A stretch of DNA of 64,000 nucleotides, from NCBI RefSeq assembly GCF_001439845.1, contig NZ_JYLO01000007.1:310001-374000 (forward strand), given 5' to 3'. The notes beneath the pieces were generated by a model that saw nothing but the letters and a program-made list of their open reading frames with translations, did no database searches and had not been told where the DNA came from. The stretch is from Pseudomonas lactis (GTDB taxonomy: Bacteria; Pseudomonadota; Gammaproteobacteria; Pseudomonadales; Pseudomonadaceae). This document shows, in pieces, positions 47,005 through 56,022 of the stretch (position 1 is the first letter of the stretch; every line of letters starts with the position of its first letter). Both the position numbers and the translations under genes were made by a program.

Positions 47005-48354
47005 TCATAAAACAAGGGACAGACCGTAGGTCAGGCCGAAGGCGACCAGCGAAATCAAGGTCTCCAGTACGGTCCAGGTCTTGAAGGTCTGGATAACCGT
47101 CATATTGAAGTATTCCTTGATCAGCCAGAAGCCGCCGTCGTTCACGTGGGAAAAGATCACCGAGCCTGCACCGGTCGCCAGCACCAGCAATTCAGGGTGT
47201 GGATAACCCAGGCCCAAGGCGACCGGCGCGACTACCCCGGACGCGGTGGTCATGGCCACCGTGGCCGAGCCGGTAGCAACGCGCATCAACGCGGCGAACA
47301 ACCAGCCCATCACCAGCGGCGACAACTGGAACGCATGGGCCAGGCCGAGGATTTCATGGGTGACCCCGGCATCCACCAGGATGCGGTTCAACCCGCCGCC
47401 CGCGCCCACCAGCAAGGTGATGCTGGCGGTCGGCGCCAGGCATTCGTTGGTGAACTTGAGGATCGACTCGCGGTTAAAGCCCTGGGCCAGGCCCAAGGTC
47501 CAGAAGCTCACCAGGGTCGCCACCAACAGGGCGATCACCGAGTTGCCGATAAACAACAGGAACTGGTTGAACCCGCTGCCCGGCGTGGAAATCACGTTGG
47601 CCCAGCCGCCGATCATCATCAACACCACCGGCAACAGGATAGTGCCCATGGTCAGCGCAAAACTGGGCAGGCGCGTACGCGGTTCACGCTCGATAAACTG
47701 GCGCTCCAGCGGGTTTTCCGCTGGCAAGTGAATGTGCGGCACGATGAATTTGGCGTAGACGGGCCCGGCAATGATCGCCGTGGGGATGCCAATCAGGATC
47801 GCATACAGCACCGTCTGCCCGACCGAGGCGTTATAGGCCAGCACCGCCATCATTGCCGCTGGGTGCGGCGGCACCAACGCATGCACCACCGACAGGCCAG
47901 CGACCATCGGCAGCCCGACCATCAGGATCGACACGCCCACGCGCCGCGCCACGGTAAAGGCAATCGGCACCAGCAACACAAAGCCGACCTCGAAAAACAG
48001 CGGCAGCCCCACCAGGAATGCAATACACACCATCGCCCAGTGGGCATTGCGCTCACCGAAGCGGTTGATCAGCGTGCGCGCCACCTGCTCGGCGCCGCCC
48101 GACTCGGCCATCATCTTGCCGAGCATGGTGCCCAGCGCCACCACCAGGGCGATATGCCCCAGGGTCTTGCCGACACCCGCCTCGTACGAACCCATGATGG
48201 TGTCCGCTGGCATCCCGGCCATCAGCGCCAGGCCGATGGACACCAGGGTAATCACGATAAAGGGATTGAGTCGGTAGCGTGCAATCAGCACGATCAATGC
48301 AATGATGGCGATGGCAGCGTATGCCAACAGCCCGAAGCCCGGTAATGCGGCCAT
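47005..48354 (-). CDS. GntP-family permease
   Basis: A 449-residue inner-membrane carrier of the gluconate:H+ symporter family with about 12-14 helices. Segments GLPLFFEVGFVLLVPIAF, VHALVPPHPAAMMAVLAYN and GSVIFSHVNDGGFWLIKEYFN are diagnostic. In this operon with a D-aminoacylase it probably imports a D-acyl amino acid or hydroxy acid rather than gluconate itself. Start 48354 (MAALPGFG) has GAGGAG at the right distance; an ATG at 48408 is open but less likely. Confidence 0.88.
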   Translation of the reverse strand: MAALPGFGLLAYAAIAIIALIVLIARYRLNPFIVITLVSIGLALMAGMPADTIMGSYEAGVGKTLGHIALVVALGTMLGKMMAESGGAEQVARTLINRFGERNAHWAMVCIAFLVGLPLFFEVGFVLLVPIAFTVARRVGVSILMVGLPMVAGLSVVHALVPPHPAAMMAVLAYNASVGQTVLYAILIGIPTAIIAGPVYAKFIVPHIHLPAENPLERQFIEREPRTRLPSFALTMGTILLPVVLMMIGGWANVISTPGSGFNQFLLFIGNSVIALLVATLVSFWTLGLAQGFNRESILKFTNECLAPTASITLLVGAGGGLNRILVDAGVTHEILGLAHAFQLSPLVMGWLFAALMRVATGSATVAMTTASGVVAPVALGLGYPHPELLVLATGAGSVIFSHVNDGGFWLIKEYFNMTVIQTFKTWTVLETLISLVAFGLTYGLSLVL

Positions 48355-48434
48355 GCGGTACTCCTCGGAAAGGGTCACGTCGAATAGGTTGTGAAACTCA
48401 TAAATCATTCCCGAGGAGGATTTTCAATTTTTAT

Positions 48435-48447
48435 GAAAGTAATTTTC
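48435..48447. promoter_or_regulatory. Candidate RpiR operator
   Basis: GAAAGTAATTTTC, a GAAA/TTTC dyad in an AT-rich stretch about 80 bases upstream of the permease start. Palindromes of this form are common RpiR-family sites. There is no competing regulator gene nearby. Confidence 0.4.
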
Positions 48448-48597
48448 GCCCACGGATAAGCGCTGTCGCTTGGGGATATGCCCGACGTTAACGGATGAAA
48501 ATTCGAGGGGTGTTCTTACATGAAGATCAGAGAAGGCGGAAACTCAAACGCCGCCCTTGAGTCATAGACTGCGCATCCACTGCCCAGGAAACCGCTC

Positions 48598-48972
48598 ATG
48601 ATTCGCACCACAATTGCCGCCAGCGTCCTGCTCTTGTGCGGCAGTGCTTATGCCGCCGACAACCCTGCCTTGAAAAAATGCATGGACAGCGCCAATACCA
48701 CCGCAGACATGGTCAATTGCAATGCCAAGCAAACCAAGGTGCAGGACGACCGCCTGAACCGCGCCTACAAGACCGCCCTCGCCGCCCAGGAAGGCGCGCG
48801 CAAACAACAACTGCAAGACGTGCAGCGCCTGTGGATCAAATACCGCGACGCCAATTGCGCCTTCGCAGGCAGCGCCACCGGCGGCACGATTGATCAGGTC
48901 AATGGCACAGGCTGCGTGCTGGACATGACCCAAACCCGTGCCCAGGAGCTGGAAGACCTGGTCGGCCCGTAA
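48598..48972 (+). CDS. LprI-like (DUF1311) exported protein
   Basis: A 124-residue protein with a signal peptide (MIRTTIAASVLLLCGSAYA) and a cysteine-rich DUF1311/LprI domain (CMDSANTTADMVNCNAKQTK, RLWIKYRDANCAFAG, TGCVLDMTQTRAQELE). LprI proteins inhibit lysozyme in mycobacteria; for proteobacterial members this is only a possibility. AGGAAA precedes the ATG. Confidence 0.85.
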   Translation: MIRTTIAASVLLLCGSAYAADNPALKKCMDSANTTADMVNCNAKQTKVQDDRLNRAYKTALAAQEGARKQQLQDVQRLWIKYRDANCAFAGSATGGTIDQVNGTGCVLDMTQTRAQELEDLVGP

Positions 48973-48988
48973 TCGCGACCTTGCCCCC

Positions 48989-49103
48989 TGTAGGAGCGAG
49001 CTTGCTCGCGAAAAACCCGAGAACGCCGCAGTGCATCAGAATGCCCGCGTTATCGTTGACGATTTTCGCGAGCAAGAACTAGGCGTCCCCCTCGCTCCTA
49101 CAG
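48989..49103. repeat. REP-like pair, TAGGAGCGAGCTTGCTCGCG family
   Basis: CTGTAGGAGCGAGCTTGCTCGCGAA faces an inverted, slightly altered copy (TTCGCGAGCAAG...CTCGCTCCTACAG, with about a dozen extra bases in the arm). This is a different palindrome family from the GTGGGAGC type and lies between convergent genes. Confidence 0.85.
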
Positions 49104-49113
49104 AGGTAAAGGT

Positions 49114-50559
49114 TCAGTCGTGATGAACCTTGGCGCGCTTGAGCAGCTTTTTGCAGCGCTCGGATAAATGCAGCACCCGCAGGTGCTTGCCGGCCTTGGT
49201 GTAGCGCTCGCGCAGGGTCATCAGCGCGGCAATTGCCGAATAGTCGACAAAGCTCAGGTGACGGCAATCCAGCGTGACCTGGGCCGGGTCGTTGGCTGGG
49301 TCGAACTGATTCAAAAACGGCGTGGTCGAGGCGAAGAACAACGTGCCGTGCAGCCGATAGAGCTTGCTGCCATCGGCCTCCAGATGTTCATCAGCGTACA
49401 GTTCCCGCGCCTGCTGCCAGGCGAAGTTCAGCGCGGCGATGACGATACCGCACAGCACGGCGGTGGCCAGGTCGGTGAACACGGTGATGATCGTCACCGC
49501 CATAATCACCAGCACATCATTGAGCGGCACCTTGTTGATCACCCGCAACGACGCCCAGGCGAAGGTCTGTTGCGACACCACGAACATCACGCCCACCAAC
49601 GCCGCCAGCGGAATCCGCTCGATCAGTGGCGACAGAAACAGAATGAACAACAGAATCATCACCCCGGCAAACACCCCGGAGAAACGCCCACGCCCGCCGG
49701 AGCTGAGGTTGATCACGGTTTGCCCGATCATCGCGCAACCGCCCATGCCGCCGAACAGGCCCGAGACCATATTCGCCGCGCCCAGGGCCACGCTTTCGCG
49801 GTCAGGATAACCACGGGTCTCGGTGATTTCGTCGGTGAGGTTGAGGGTCAGCAGGGTTTCCAACAGGCCGACCATCGCCATCAAAAACGCGTAGGGCGCG
49901 ATGATGCCAAGGGTTTCCAGGGTCCAGGGGATCTGCGGCAGCGCGAAGGTCGGCAAGCCACCGGCAATGTGCGCCATATCCCCCAATGTACGGGTCGGCA
50001 AACCAAGCAGGTACACCGCCAGGCCCACCCCCAGAATCGCCACCAGCGCGGGCGGCACGGCACGGGTCAGGCGGGGCAACAGGTACACAATGGCCATGGT
50101 CGCCGCCACCAGCCCGGCCATCACGTACAGCGGCGTGCCGCTGAGCCAGGTTTCACCGCTCTTGAAATGCTCCAGTTGCGCCAGCGCAATGATGATCGCC
50201 AGGCCGTTGACGAAGCCGAGCATCACCGAATGCGGCACCATGCGCACCAGCTTGCCCAGGCGCAGCAGGCCGAAAGCGACCATGATCAACCCGCCGAGCA
50301 ACACCGTCGCCAGCAAATACTCCACGCCGTGCTGCACCACCAACGCGACGATCACCACTGCCATCGAACCTGCCGCACCGGACACCATACCGGGACGGCC
50401 GCCGAACAATGCGGTGAGGGTGCAAATGATGAAGGCGCCGTAGAGGCCCATCAGCGGGTTGAGATGGGCCACCAGCGCAAAGGCGATGCATTCGGGCAGC
50501 AAGGCGAAAGACGTGGTGAGGCCGGCCAGGGCGTCGGCGCGCAGACGGGTGAGGTTCAT
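49114..50559 (-). CDS. SulP-family anion transporter with STAS domain
   Basis: A 481-residue SulP transporter with 10-14 membrane segments (LLPECIAFALVAHLNPLMGLYG, GGMGGCAMIGQTVINLSSGG) and a C-terminal STAS domain (RLHGTLFFASTTPFLNQFD, LDCRHLSFVDYSAIAAL). Bacterial members carry sulfate, bicarbonate or dicarboxylates. Start 50559 (MNLTRLRADALAGL) is preferred; the frame runs further to 50739 but only through a REP palindrome. Confidence 0.9.
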   Translation of the reverse strand: MNLTRLRADALAGLTTSFALLPECIAFALVAHLNPLMGLYGAFIICTLTALFGGRPGMVSGAAGSMAVVIVALVVQHGVEYLLATVLLGGLIMVAFGLLRLGKLVRMVPHSVMLGFVNGLAIIIALAQLEHFKSGETWLSGTPLYVMAGLVAATMAIVYLLPRLTRAVPPALVAILGVGLAVYLLGLPTRTLGDMAHIAGGLPTFALPQIPWTLETLGIIAPYAFLMAMVGLLETLLTLNLTDEITETRGYPDRESVALGAANMVSGLFGGMGGCAMIGQTVINLSSGGRGRFSGVFAGVMILLFILFLSPLIERIPLAALVGVMFVVSQQTFAWASLRVINKVPLNDVLVIMAVTIITVFTDLATAVLCGIVIAALNFAWQQARELYADEHLEADGSKLYRLHGTLFFASTTPFLNQFDPANDPAQVTLDCRHLSFVDYSAIAALMTLRERYTKAGKHLRVLHLSERCKKLLKRAKVHHD

Positions 50560-50659
50560 GGAGTACCAGGGAATTGCGGGGGATAAGGCGGGGAATGGTA
50601 CGGAATTGCGGCGGGTGGGGCTAGTGAAGTGTCTGGTCCGATGCACCGAGTCGCCCCTT

Positions 50660-50733
50660 TCGCAGGCAAGCCAGCTCCCACATTTGACAGGGTTCACACC
50701 TGAACAATGTGGGAGCTGGCTTGCCTGCGAAGG
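50660..50733. repeat. REP pair
   Basis: CGCAGGCAAGCCAGCTCCCAC and inverted GTGGGAGCTGGCTTGCCTGCG around a 30-base spacer. Confidence 0.9.
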
Positions 50734-50757
50734 CCGCACCGCGGTGCTAAGCGAACA

Positions 50758-51651
50758 TCACACCATCTCGTCGCGAATCCACTCCACCACCGAAGTGCGC
50801 TTAGGTGCCCACCCCAACAATTCACGGGCCTGCTTGCCACGCACTCGGCTATTGGAGCCCAACCCGTAGTTGGCCATTTCATAGCCCCACTCGGCCTCAG
50901 CCTCGGCCAATGGCCAATCCTGTGGCTTGCCCAGGTTTAGGGCTTGGGCAATCGCCGTGGTCATGTCGATGAACGCCGCTTCGCTGCTTTCCACAAAATA
51001 GAAAGTGCCCGGTACGTTCTTGGTCAACGCCAGCAGATACAAGGCCACCACGTCTTCAATATGCACGTTGGACCAAATGTTCTGCCCAGGGCCCACATGG
51101 CGCACCACCCCGCTTTTGCGTGCCTGCTTGAGCAAGCGCGGCAATTGCACGCTGTCACGCTTCACGCCCAGGCTGTGGCCGTAGATCAGGGTGTTGCAGA
51201 TCACCGCCGAATTCACGCCGTCGTTGGCGGCCGCGAGGATCAGGTTGTCGATGGCCACACGGGCGGCCTTGTCGACGGTCGGCTCAGGCAGGTTGTCTTC
51301 GAAGTAGATGACATCGCTGGCCTTACCGCCCGACGCATCCCCTACGATGCTCGAACCGCTGGTATGCAGGAACGGCTTGTTCGAACCTTTCAAAGCGGCC
51401 AGCAAGGTTTGCACGGCGCCGCGATGGTCGCTGCTGGCGGCGTTGATCACCGCATCAGCCTTCTGCGCCTGCTCGGTCAACACCGTTGCGTCGTCGAGGG
51501 TGCCAATCACGGGCGTGATGCCCAGGGCGGTCATTTCGGTGGCTTGTTCAGCGCTGCGCACCAGGCCGGTGACGTGATGGCCGGCGTTGACCAGGCCGGT
51601 AGCGATGGAACCGCCGATAAACCCTGCGGCGCCGGTAACGAATACATTCAT
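50758..51651 (-). CDS. Extended-type NAD(P)-dependent SDR/epimerase-like protein
   Basis: A 297-residue protein with an N-terminal Rossmann motif (VTGAAGFIGGSIATGLVNAGH) and an NmrA/epimerase-like core, including a YEDNLPEPTVDKA segment instead of the usual YxxxK helix, so it may be an atypical SDR without classic catalysis. Start 51651 (MNVFVTGA) has AGGAG nine bases upstream. It is convergent in orientation with nothing obvious and same-strand upstream of it lies a LysR gene that may regulate it. Confidence 0.8.
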   Translation of the reverse strand: MNVFVTGAAGFIGGSIATGLVNAGHHVTGLVRSAEQATEMTALGITPVIGTLDDATVLTEQAQKADAVINAASSDHRGAVQTLLAALKGSNKPFLHTSGSSIVGDASGGKASDVIYFEDNLPEPTVDKAARVAIDNLILAAANDGVNSAVICNTLIYGHSLGVKRDSVQLPRLLKQARKSGVVRHVGPGQNIWSNVHIEDVVALYLLALTKNVPGTFYFVESSEAAFIDMTTAIAQALNLGKPQDWPLAEAEAEWGYEMANYGLGSNSRVRGKQARELLGWAPKRTSVVEWIRDEMV

Positions 51652-51754
51652 GGAGGTTGCTCCTGACTGGGTAAGTAATGCGCCCAGTATCCAACCCACA
51701 CCGCTGTCGAATAAGCCCGTGCGGCCCAATTCACTCTTGCGCTCAGATCACGAA

Positions 51755-52651
51755 TCAGCTCGCATACCGCGCCAGCTTGGCCTGAATGAAGTCCAGGAAG
51801 CACTGGATGCGCAACGCCAATTGCGAGTTGCGGTAGAACACGGCGTGGATCGGCTGGCGATAGCCACTGTTGAACGCCTCCAGCAAGGGCACCAGGCGTC
51901 CGGCGTCGAGGTCTTGGGCCGTCATGAAATTGGACAGGCACGCAATGCCCTGCCCTTCCAGCGCTAATTGCCGCAAGGTTTCACCACTGGACGCGCTGAC
52001 GCCGGGCTGGATCAGCCAGCGGTCACCTTCGCCATGGCGCAGCGGCCAGTGGTTGAGGGTTTCGGTGTGGGTGAAGCCCAGCAAGGTGTGATCAGCCAAC
52101 TCGGCAACGGTCGTCGGCGTGCCAAACTGCTTGAGGTAGCCGGGGCTGGCCAGGATATGCAGCGGCGTGCTGCCCAAAAAGCGCGCATGCAGGGTCGAGT
52201 CGGCCAGGGCGCCGATGCGAATGGCGATGTCGGTGCTTTGCTCCAGCAGGTCGATGATCAAATCATCGCTGTTGAGCTCCAGCTGGATATCCGGGTAGAG
52301 GCTGCGAAACTCGGCGATGTACGGCACGATCCCATGCAGCATGAACGGCACGGCGGCGTTGATACGCAGGCGCCCGGCCGGTTTTTTCTGGCGCGAGGAC
52401 AGGCGCTCTTCCAGCTCGTCCATCTGCGCCAGGATCACCTTGGCCTGTTCGAAGAAGTACTTGCCCTCTTCGGTCAGGTCCATGCGCCGCGTGGTGCGGT
52501 TGATCAAGGTGGTGTCGAGCTTGGCTTCCAGGCGCGACAACGTGCGGCTGACCGCCGATGGCGTTTGCCCGACTTTTTCGGCGGCGGCGGAAATCGAGCC
52601 GCACTCGATCACGCTGACAAAAATCTGTAGCTCATCAGATCGGGCTTTCAC
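51755..52651 (-). CDS. LysR-family regulator
   Basis: A 298-residue LysR protein with a clear N-terminal winged helix (FVSVIECGSISAAAEKVGQ TPSAVSRTLSRLEAKLDT) and an effector domain of the DmlR/CrgA group (GRLRINAAVPFMLHGIVPYI). It lies 103 bases upstream of the SDR gene on the same strand, so an operon or own promoter are both possible. No operator is obvious. Confidence 0.88.
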   Translation of the reverse strand: MKARSDELQIFVSVIECGSISAAAEKVGQTPSAVSRTLSRLEAKLDTTLINRTTRRMDLTEEGKYFFEQAKVILAQMDELEERLSSRQKKPAGRLRINAAVPFMLHGIVPYIAEFRSLYPDIQLELNSDDLIIDLLEQSTDIAIRIGALADSTLHARFLGSTPLHILASPGYLKQFGTPTTVAELADHTLLGFTHTETLNHWPLRHGEGDRWLIQPGVSASSGETLRQLALEGQGIACLSNFMTAQDLDAGRLVPLLEAFNSGYRQPIHAVFYRNSQLALRIQCFLDFIQAKLARYAS

Positions 52652-52693
52652 GGGCAGTCCTTCATTAAACGGCTGACAAATGCCCGGTCATTA

Positions 52694-53458
52694 TTAACCA
52701 GCCAGCAACAAATGGCCTCCCAACAACGCCATGCCGGTGAAAAATCCACGTTTGAACCACAAGGCACTGATGCGCCGACGCACCACTTGGCCCAGCCACA
52801 TCCCTAGCAAGGCCGGCAACAGCGCCAACACAGATGCACCGACTTCAGCACCGCCCAACGCACCACGCCAAGCCAGCCCGGCGGCCAGCGCCAGTGTCGA
52901 CACGGTGAATGACAGCCCCAGCGCCTGCACCAACTGATCACGGCTCAAGCCCAGGGCTTGCAGATACGGTACCGCAGGGATCACGAAGACACCGGTGGCC
53001 GAGGTGATGATGCCGGTGACCACACCGCACAAAGGCCCCAGCCAGCGCTCGGTGCGGGGTGCGACCCTGAAGGTCGGCAGGAATAACCCGCTCAAGGCAT
53101 ACACCAGTAACGCCGCGCCCAAGGCGCGTACCACCCAAGGCCCGCTGCCCATGCCCAGCCACAAGGTGCCCAGCCCGGTGCCGAGAAAAATCAGCAACAG
53201 CATCGGCCACAGGCGTTTGAGCAAGGCACCCAAGTGGCCGCCACAGGTGAGTTGCCAGAGGTTGGTCACCGTCGAAGGAATGATCAGCAATGCCGCAGCC
53301 TGCGCGGGCAACATAGCCAGGCCAAGCATGCCCATGGCCACGGTGGGCAGGCCCAGGCCGATGACGCCCTTGACCGTACCGGCCAGTAGGAAGGTAGTGA
53401 TGACCAACGCGGTCAGGGCGGGGCCGAGGTTTTGGTAGAACGCGAGGAAGGTATTCAT
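52694..53458 (-). CDS. TauE/SafE-family permease
   Basis: A 254-residue inner-membrane protein of the TauE/SafE (DUF81) exporter family with about eight helices and the two family repeats (LAGTVKGVIGLGLPTVAMG and CGVVTGIITSATGVFVIPAVPYL). Likely an exporter of a sulfonate or small anion; the substrate is unknown. Start 53458 (MNTFLAFYQN). It is divergent from the LysR gene at 53648, a common arrangement for a regulated exporter. Confidence 0.85.
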   Translation of the reverse strand: MNTFLAFYQNLGPALTALVITTFLLAGTVKGVIGLGLPTVAMGMLGLAMLPAQAAALLIIPSTVTNLWQLTCGGHLGALLKRLWPMLLLIFLGTGLGTLWLGMGSGPWVVRALGAALLVYALSGLFLPTFRVAPRTERWLGPLCGVVTGIITSATGVFVIPAVPYLQALGLSRDQLVQALGLSFTVSTLALAAGLAWRGALGGAEVGASVLALLPALLGMWLGQVVRRRISALWFKRGFFTGMALLGGHLLLAG

Positions 53459-53540
53459 GGCTGCATTCTGGTGCTTTTCGATAGCTTGTGAAATTCGCCA
53501 TATACTGAGGCAGCCTCTTGTTTTGTGTGAGGCTGATACC

Positions 53541-53617
53541 GCTATCGCAGGCAAGCCAGCTCCCACATTTGAATGTATTCACAGTTCAAAATGTGGGAGC
53601 TGGCTTGCCTGCGATGA
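53541..53617. repeat. REP pair
   Basis: GCTATCGCAGGCAAGCCAGCTC and inverted TGTGGGAGCTGGCTTGCCTG, in the divergent promoter region of the TauE-type permease and a LysR gene. Unusual position, since most pairs in this window lie after genes. Confidence 0.9.
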
Positions 53618-53647
53618 GGCCCGCCCAGTCACCGGAAACCTGCAGCC

Positions 53648-54538
53648 ATGCACTTTGACCTGATCGACCTGCGCCTCTACCTGCACATCTTGGACACCGG
53701 CAATATCACCGCCGGCGCGGCCCGCAGCCACCTGTCCCTGGCTGCCGCCAGTGCACGCATCCGGGCAATGGAATCTTCACTGGGTATTGCGTTTCTCGAG
53801 CGCGGCCGCCGTGGCGTCATCCCGACACCTGCGGGCAAAGCCCTGGCCCGGCATGCTCGCCTGCTGTTGCAACAGGCCGACCACCTGCAACAGGACTTGG
53901 CCGAATACGCCAATGGCGTCAAAGGCCAGGTACGCCTGCTGTGCAACACCACCGCCCTCAGCGAATACCTGCCGGAACTGCTCGCGCAGTTTTTGCGCGA
54001 ACACCCCAACCTCGATATCGACCTGCAAGAGCTGCCCAGCCTGCGCATCACCCACGCGTTGCGCCAGGGCACGGCCGACCTGGGGATTATTTCCGATGCA
54101 GTGGACACCCACGGCTTGCAGACCCTGGCGTTTCGCGACGACCCGCTGGTGCTGATCATGCCCCTGGACCACCCGTTGACCAGCGCGAGTTTTATCGACA
54201 GCTTGCAATACGACTACGTGGGCCTGGGGGCCAACAGCGCGTTGGCGGTATACCTGGAAGAACAGGCATTGCATGCAGGCTTTCGCTTGCAGACGCGCAT
54301 TCGCGCCGACGGTTTTGATGGGTTGATTCGCATGGTCGCCGGCGGCGCGGGCCTGGGCATCGTGCCTCAGGCCGCCTTGGACCGCTGGCCGTCAGAACGC
54401 CGTTTCAAGGCCCACCTCCTGCAAGAGGAGTGGGCCTGCCGCACGTTGCTGTTATGCGCACGCTCGTTCGAGCACCTGCCGAGTTATGCCAGGGCTTTGT
54501 TCGAGGCCTTGGCCCTGCCCTTGCGGAAGAACCCGTAA
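53648..54538 (+). CDS. LysR-family regulator
   Basis: A 296-residue LysR protein: N-terminal helix-turn-helix (LDTGNITAGAARSHLSLAAA SARIRAMESSLG) followed by the effector domain (GQVRLLCNTTALSEYLPELL, GGAGLGIVPQAALDRW). The TauE-type permease divergent from it is the probable target. Its 3' end overlaps the convergent permease gene by 55 bases, so transcription interference may occur. Confidence 0.88.
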   Translation: MHFDLIDLRLYLHILDTGNITAGAARSHLSLAAASARIRAMESSLGIAFLERGRRGVIPTPAGKALARHARLLLQQADHLQQDLAEYANGVKGQVRLLCNTTALSEYLPELLAQFLREHPNLDIDLQELPSLRITHALRQGTADLGIISDAVDTHGLQTLAFRDDPLVLIMPLDHPLTSASFIDSLQYDYVGLGANSALAVYLEEQALHAGFRLQTRIRADGFDGLIRMVAGGAGLGIVPQAALDRWPSERRFKAHLLQEEWACRTLLLCARSFEHLPSYARALFEALALPLRKNP

Positions 54539-55890
54539 TACACAGCCGACAGAATCAGCAGGAACGGCACGCCAAACACCAGTGTCATCTTGAAGGCGTC
54601 GGTGAAATAGGTGGTGATCATCACCGCCCCCATCAGCACCAACCCCAGCAACGTGCTGTAGGGAAACAGGCGCAACTGGAACGACAACTTCGCCCCGCCA
54701 TGACGCTTGCGATAGCGGCGGAAAAACAGGTGCGTGAGGAAGATCATGAACCAGGTGAAGATCGCGCCAAACATCGAGATCGCCATCATCAGGGTGAACG
54801 AGCTTTCCGGGTACACCACATTCAGCAAGGTCGCCAGGGCAATGCCCGAGCTGGAAAGCAACAAGGCGTTCAGCGGGATACCGTTCTTGCTCAACGCGCC
54901 CATGGACTTGGGTGCAAAACCTGCGCGCGACAGGCTGAACATCATGCGCGTGGTGATATAGAGCTGGCTGTTCATGGCCGACAGCGCCGCGATCAGGATC
55001 ACGAAATTCATCACTCCAGTGGCGCCGGGAATGCCGATGGTCTGCATCACCGTGACAAACGGGCTCTGGGCCTGGCCGGCCTGGTTCCAGGGCACGATCG
55101 CGAGCATCAGTGCCAGGGTCAGCAGGTAGAACACCACCAACCGCACGATGGTAGCGCGAAAGGCTTTCTTCACTGCCTGCTCCGGGTCGGCGGCTTCACC
55201 GGCGGCCACGGCGATCATCTCGACGCTGAGGTAGCTGAAGATCGACACGATCACCGCGATCCACATGCCACTCAAGCCATGGGGGAAAAAGCCGTCGTGG
55301 GCCGTGTAGTTCTGCACGCCGTAGTCAGGGTTGCCGGAGCCGAACACCACATACACTGCCAGGATGATGAAACCGACAATGGCGCTGATCTTGATCGTCG
55401 AGAACCAGTATTCGAAGTTGCCGAAGGTCTTCACGCTGATCGCATTGAGCACAATCAGCACACTGGAGAACGACACGATCCACACCCACTCCGGCACGTT
55501 GGCGAACCAGTACTTCATGTACATCGCCACCGCCGTCACCTCGGCGCCCGCCGCCAGCACAATCGCCGCCCAATAGGCATACCGCACCAGGAACCCAGCC
55601 AATGGGCTGATGTAGAACTCGGCATACGCGCCAAAGGAGCCTGAGGTGGAGTGGGCCACCGTCATCTCCGCCAGGCAGCCCATCAGCAGCAAGGTGATCA
55701 ACGCGCCGATGGCGTAGCTCACCAGCACGCTCGGCCCGGCATAGCCGATGGCGTAGGCACTGCCCATGAACAGCCCGGTACCGATGGCGCCACCGATGGC
55801 GATCATGCTCATCTGGCCGGAAGTGAGCTGGCGCCTCAGGCCCAGTTCACGGTGGGTAATCTCTGCAAAGCCGTTGTCTGGCGTGGTCAC
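54484..55890 (-). CDS. AAT-family amino acid permease
   Basis: A 468-residue amino-acid/polyamine/organocation permease with 12 helices; LTSGQMSMIAIGGAIGTGLFMGSAYAIGYAGPS, read in parts, is the AAT start and QLYITTRMMFSLSRAGFAP a later conserved segment. In pseudomonads a permease of this type follows kynU and probably imports kynurenine or tryptophan. It lies 132 bases after kynU on the same strand, with a REP pair between, so it may be partly separated in expression. Confidence 0.88.
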   Translation of the reverse strand: MTTPDNGFAEITHRELGLRRQLTSGQMSMIAIGGAIGTGLFMGSAYAIGYAGPSVLVSYAIGALITLLLMGCLAEMTVAHSTSGSFGAYAEFYISPLAGFLVRYAYWAAIVLAAGAEVTAVAMYMKYWFANVPEWVWIVSFSSVLIVLNAISVKTFGNFEYWFSTIKISAIVGFIILAVYVVFGSGNPDYGVQNYTAHDGFFPHGLSGMWIAVIVSIFSYLSVEMIAVAAGEAADPEQAVKKAFRATIVRLVVFYLLTLALMLAIVPWNQAGQAQSPFVTVMQTIGIPGATGVMNFVILIAALSAMNSQLYITTRMMFSLSRAGFAPKSMGALSKNGIPLNALLLSSSGIALATLLNVVYPESSFTLMMAISMFGAIFTWFMIFLTHLFFRRYRKRHGGAKLSFQLRLFPYSTLLGLVLMGAVMITTYFTDAFKMTLVFGVPFLLILSAVYYGFFRKGRAKASNKALA

Positions 55891-55933
55891 TGGTGTGCCC
55901 CTTTATTATTGTGATGGTGGCTGACGCTGAACC

Positions 55934-56008
55934 TGTGGGAGCTGGCTTGCCTGCGATAACGGTAGTGAATGCACCGACGCTATCGCAGGCAAGCCAGCTC
56001 CCACATTT
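55934..56008. repeat. REP pair between kynU and permease
   Basis: TGTGGGAGCTGGCTTGCCTG and inverted TATCGCAGGCAAGCCAGCTC inside what would otherwise be a two-gene operon. Such pairs can stabilise the upstream mRNA end and lower expression of the downstream gene. Confidence 0.9.
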
Positions 56009-56022
56009 GGTCTGTATTGCTC

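Noticed and set aside
47146..48345. 399-codon plus-strand frame opposite the GntP permease
   Set aside because: Same type of mirror composition; shadow of the permease.
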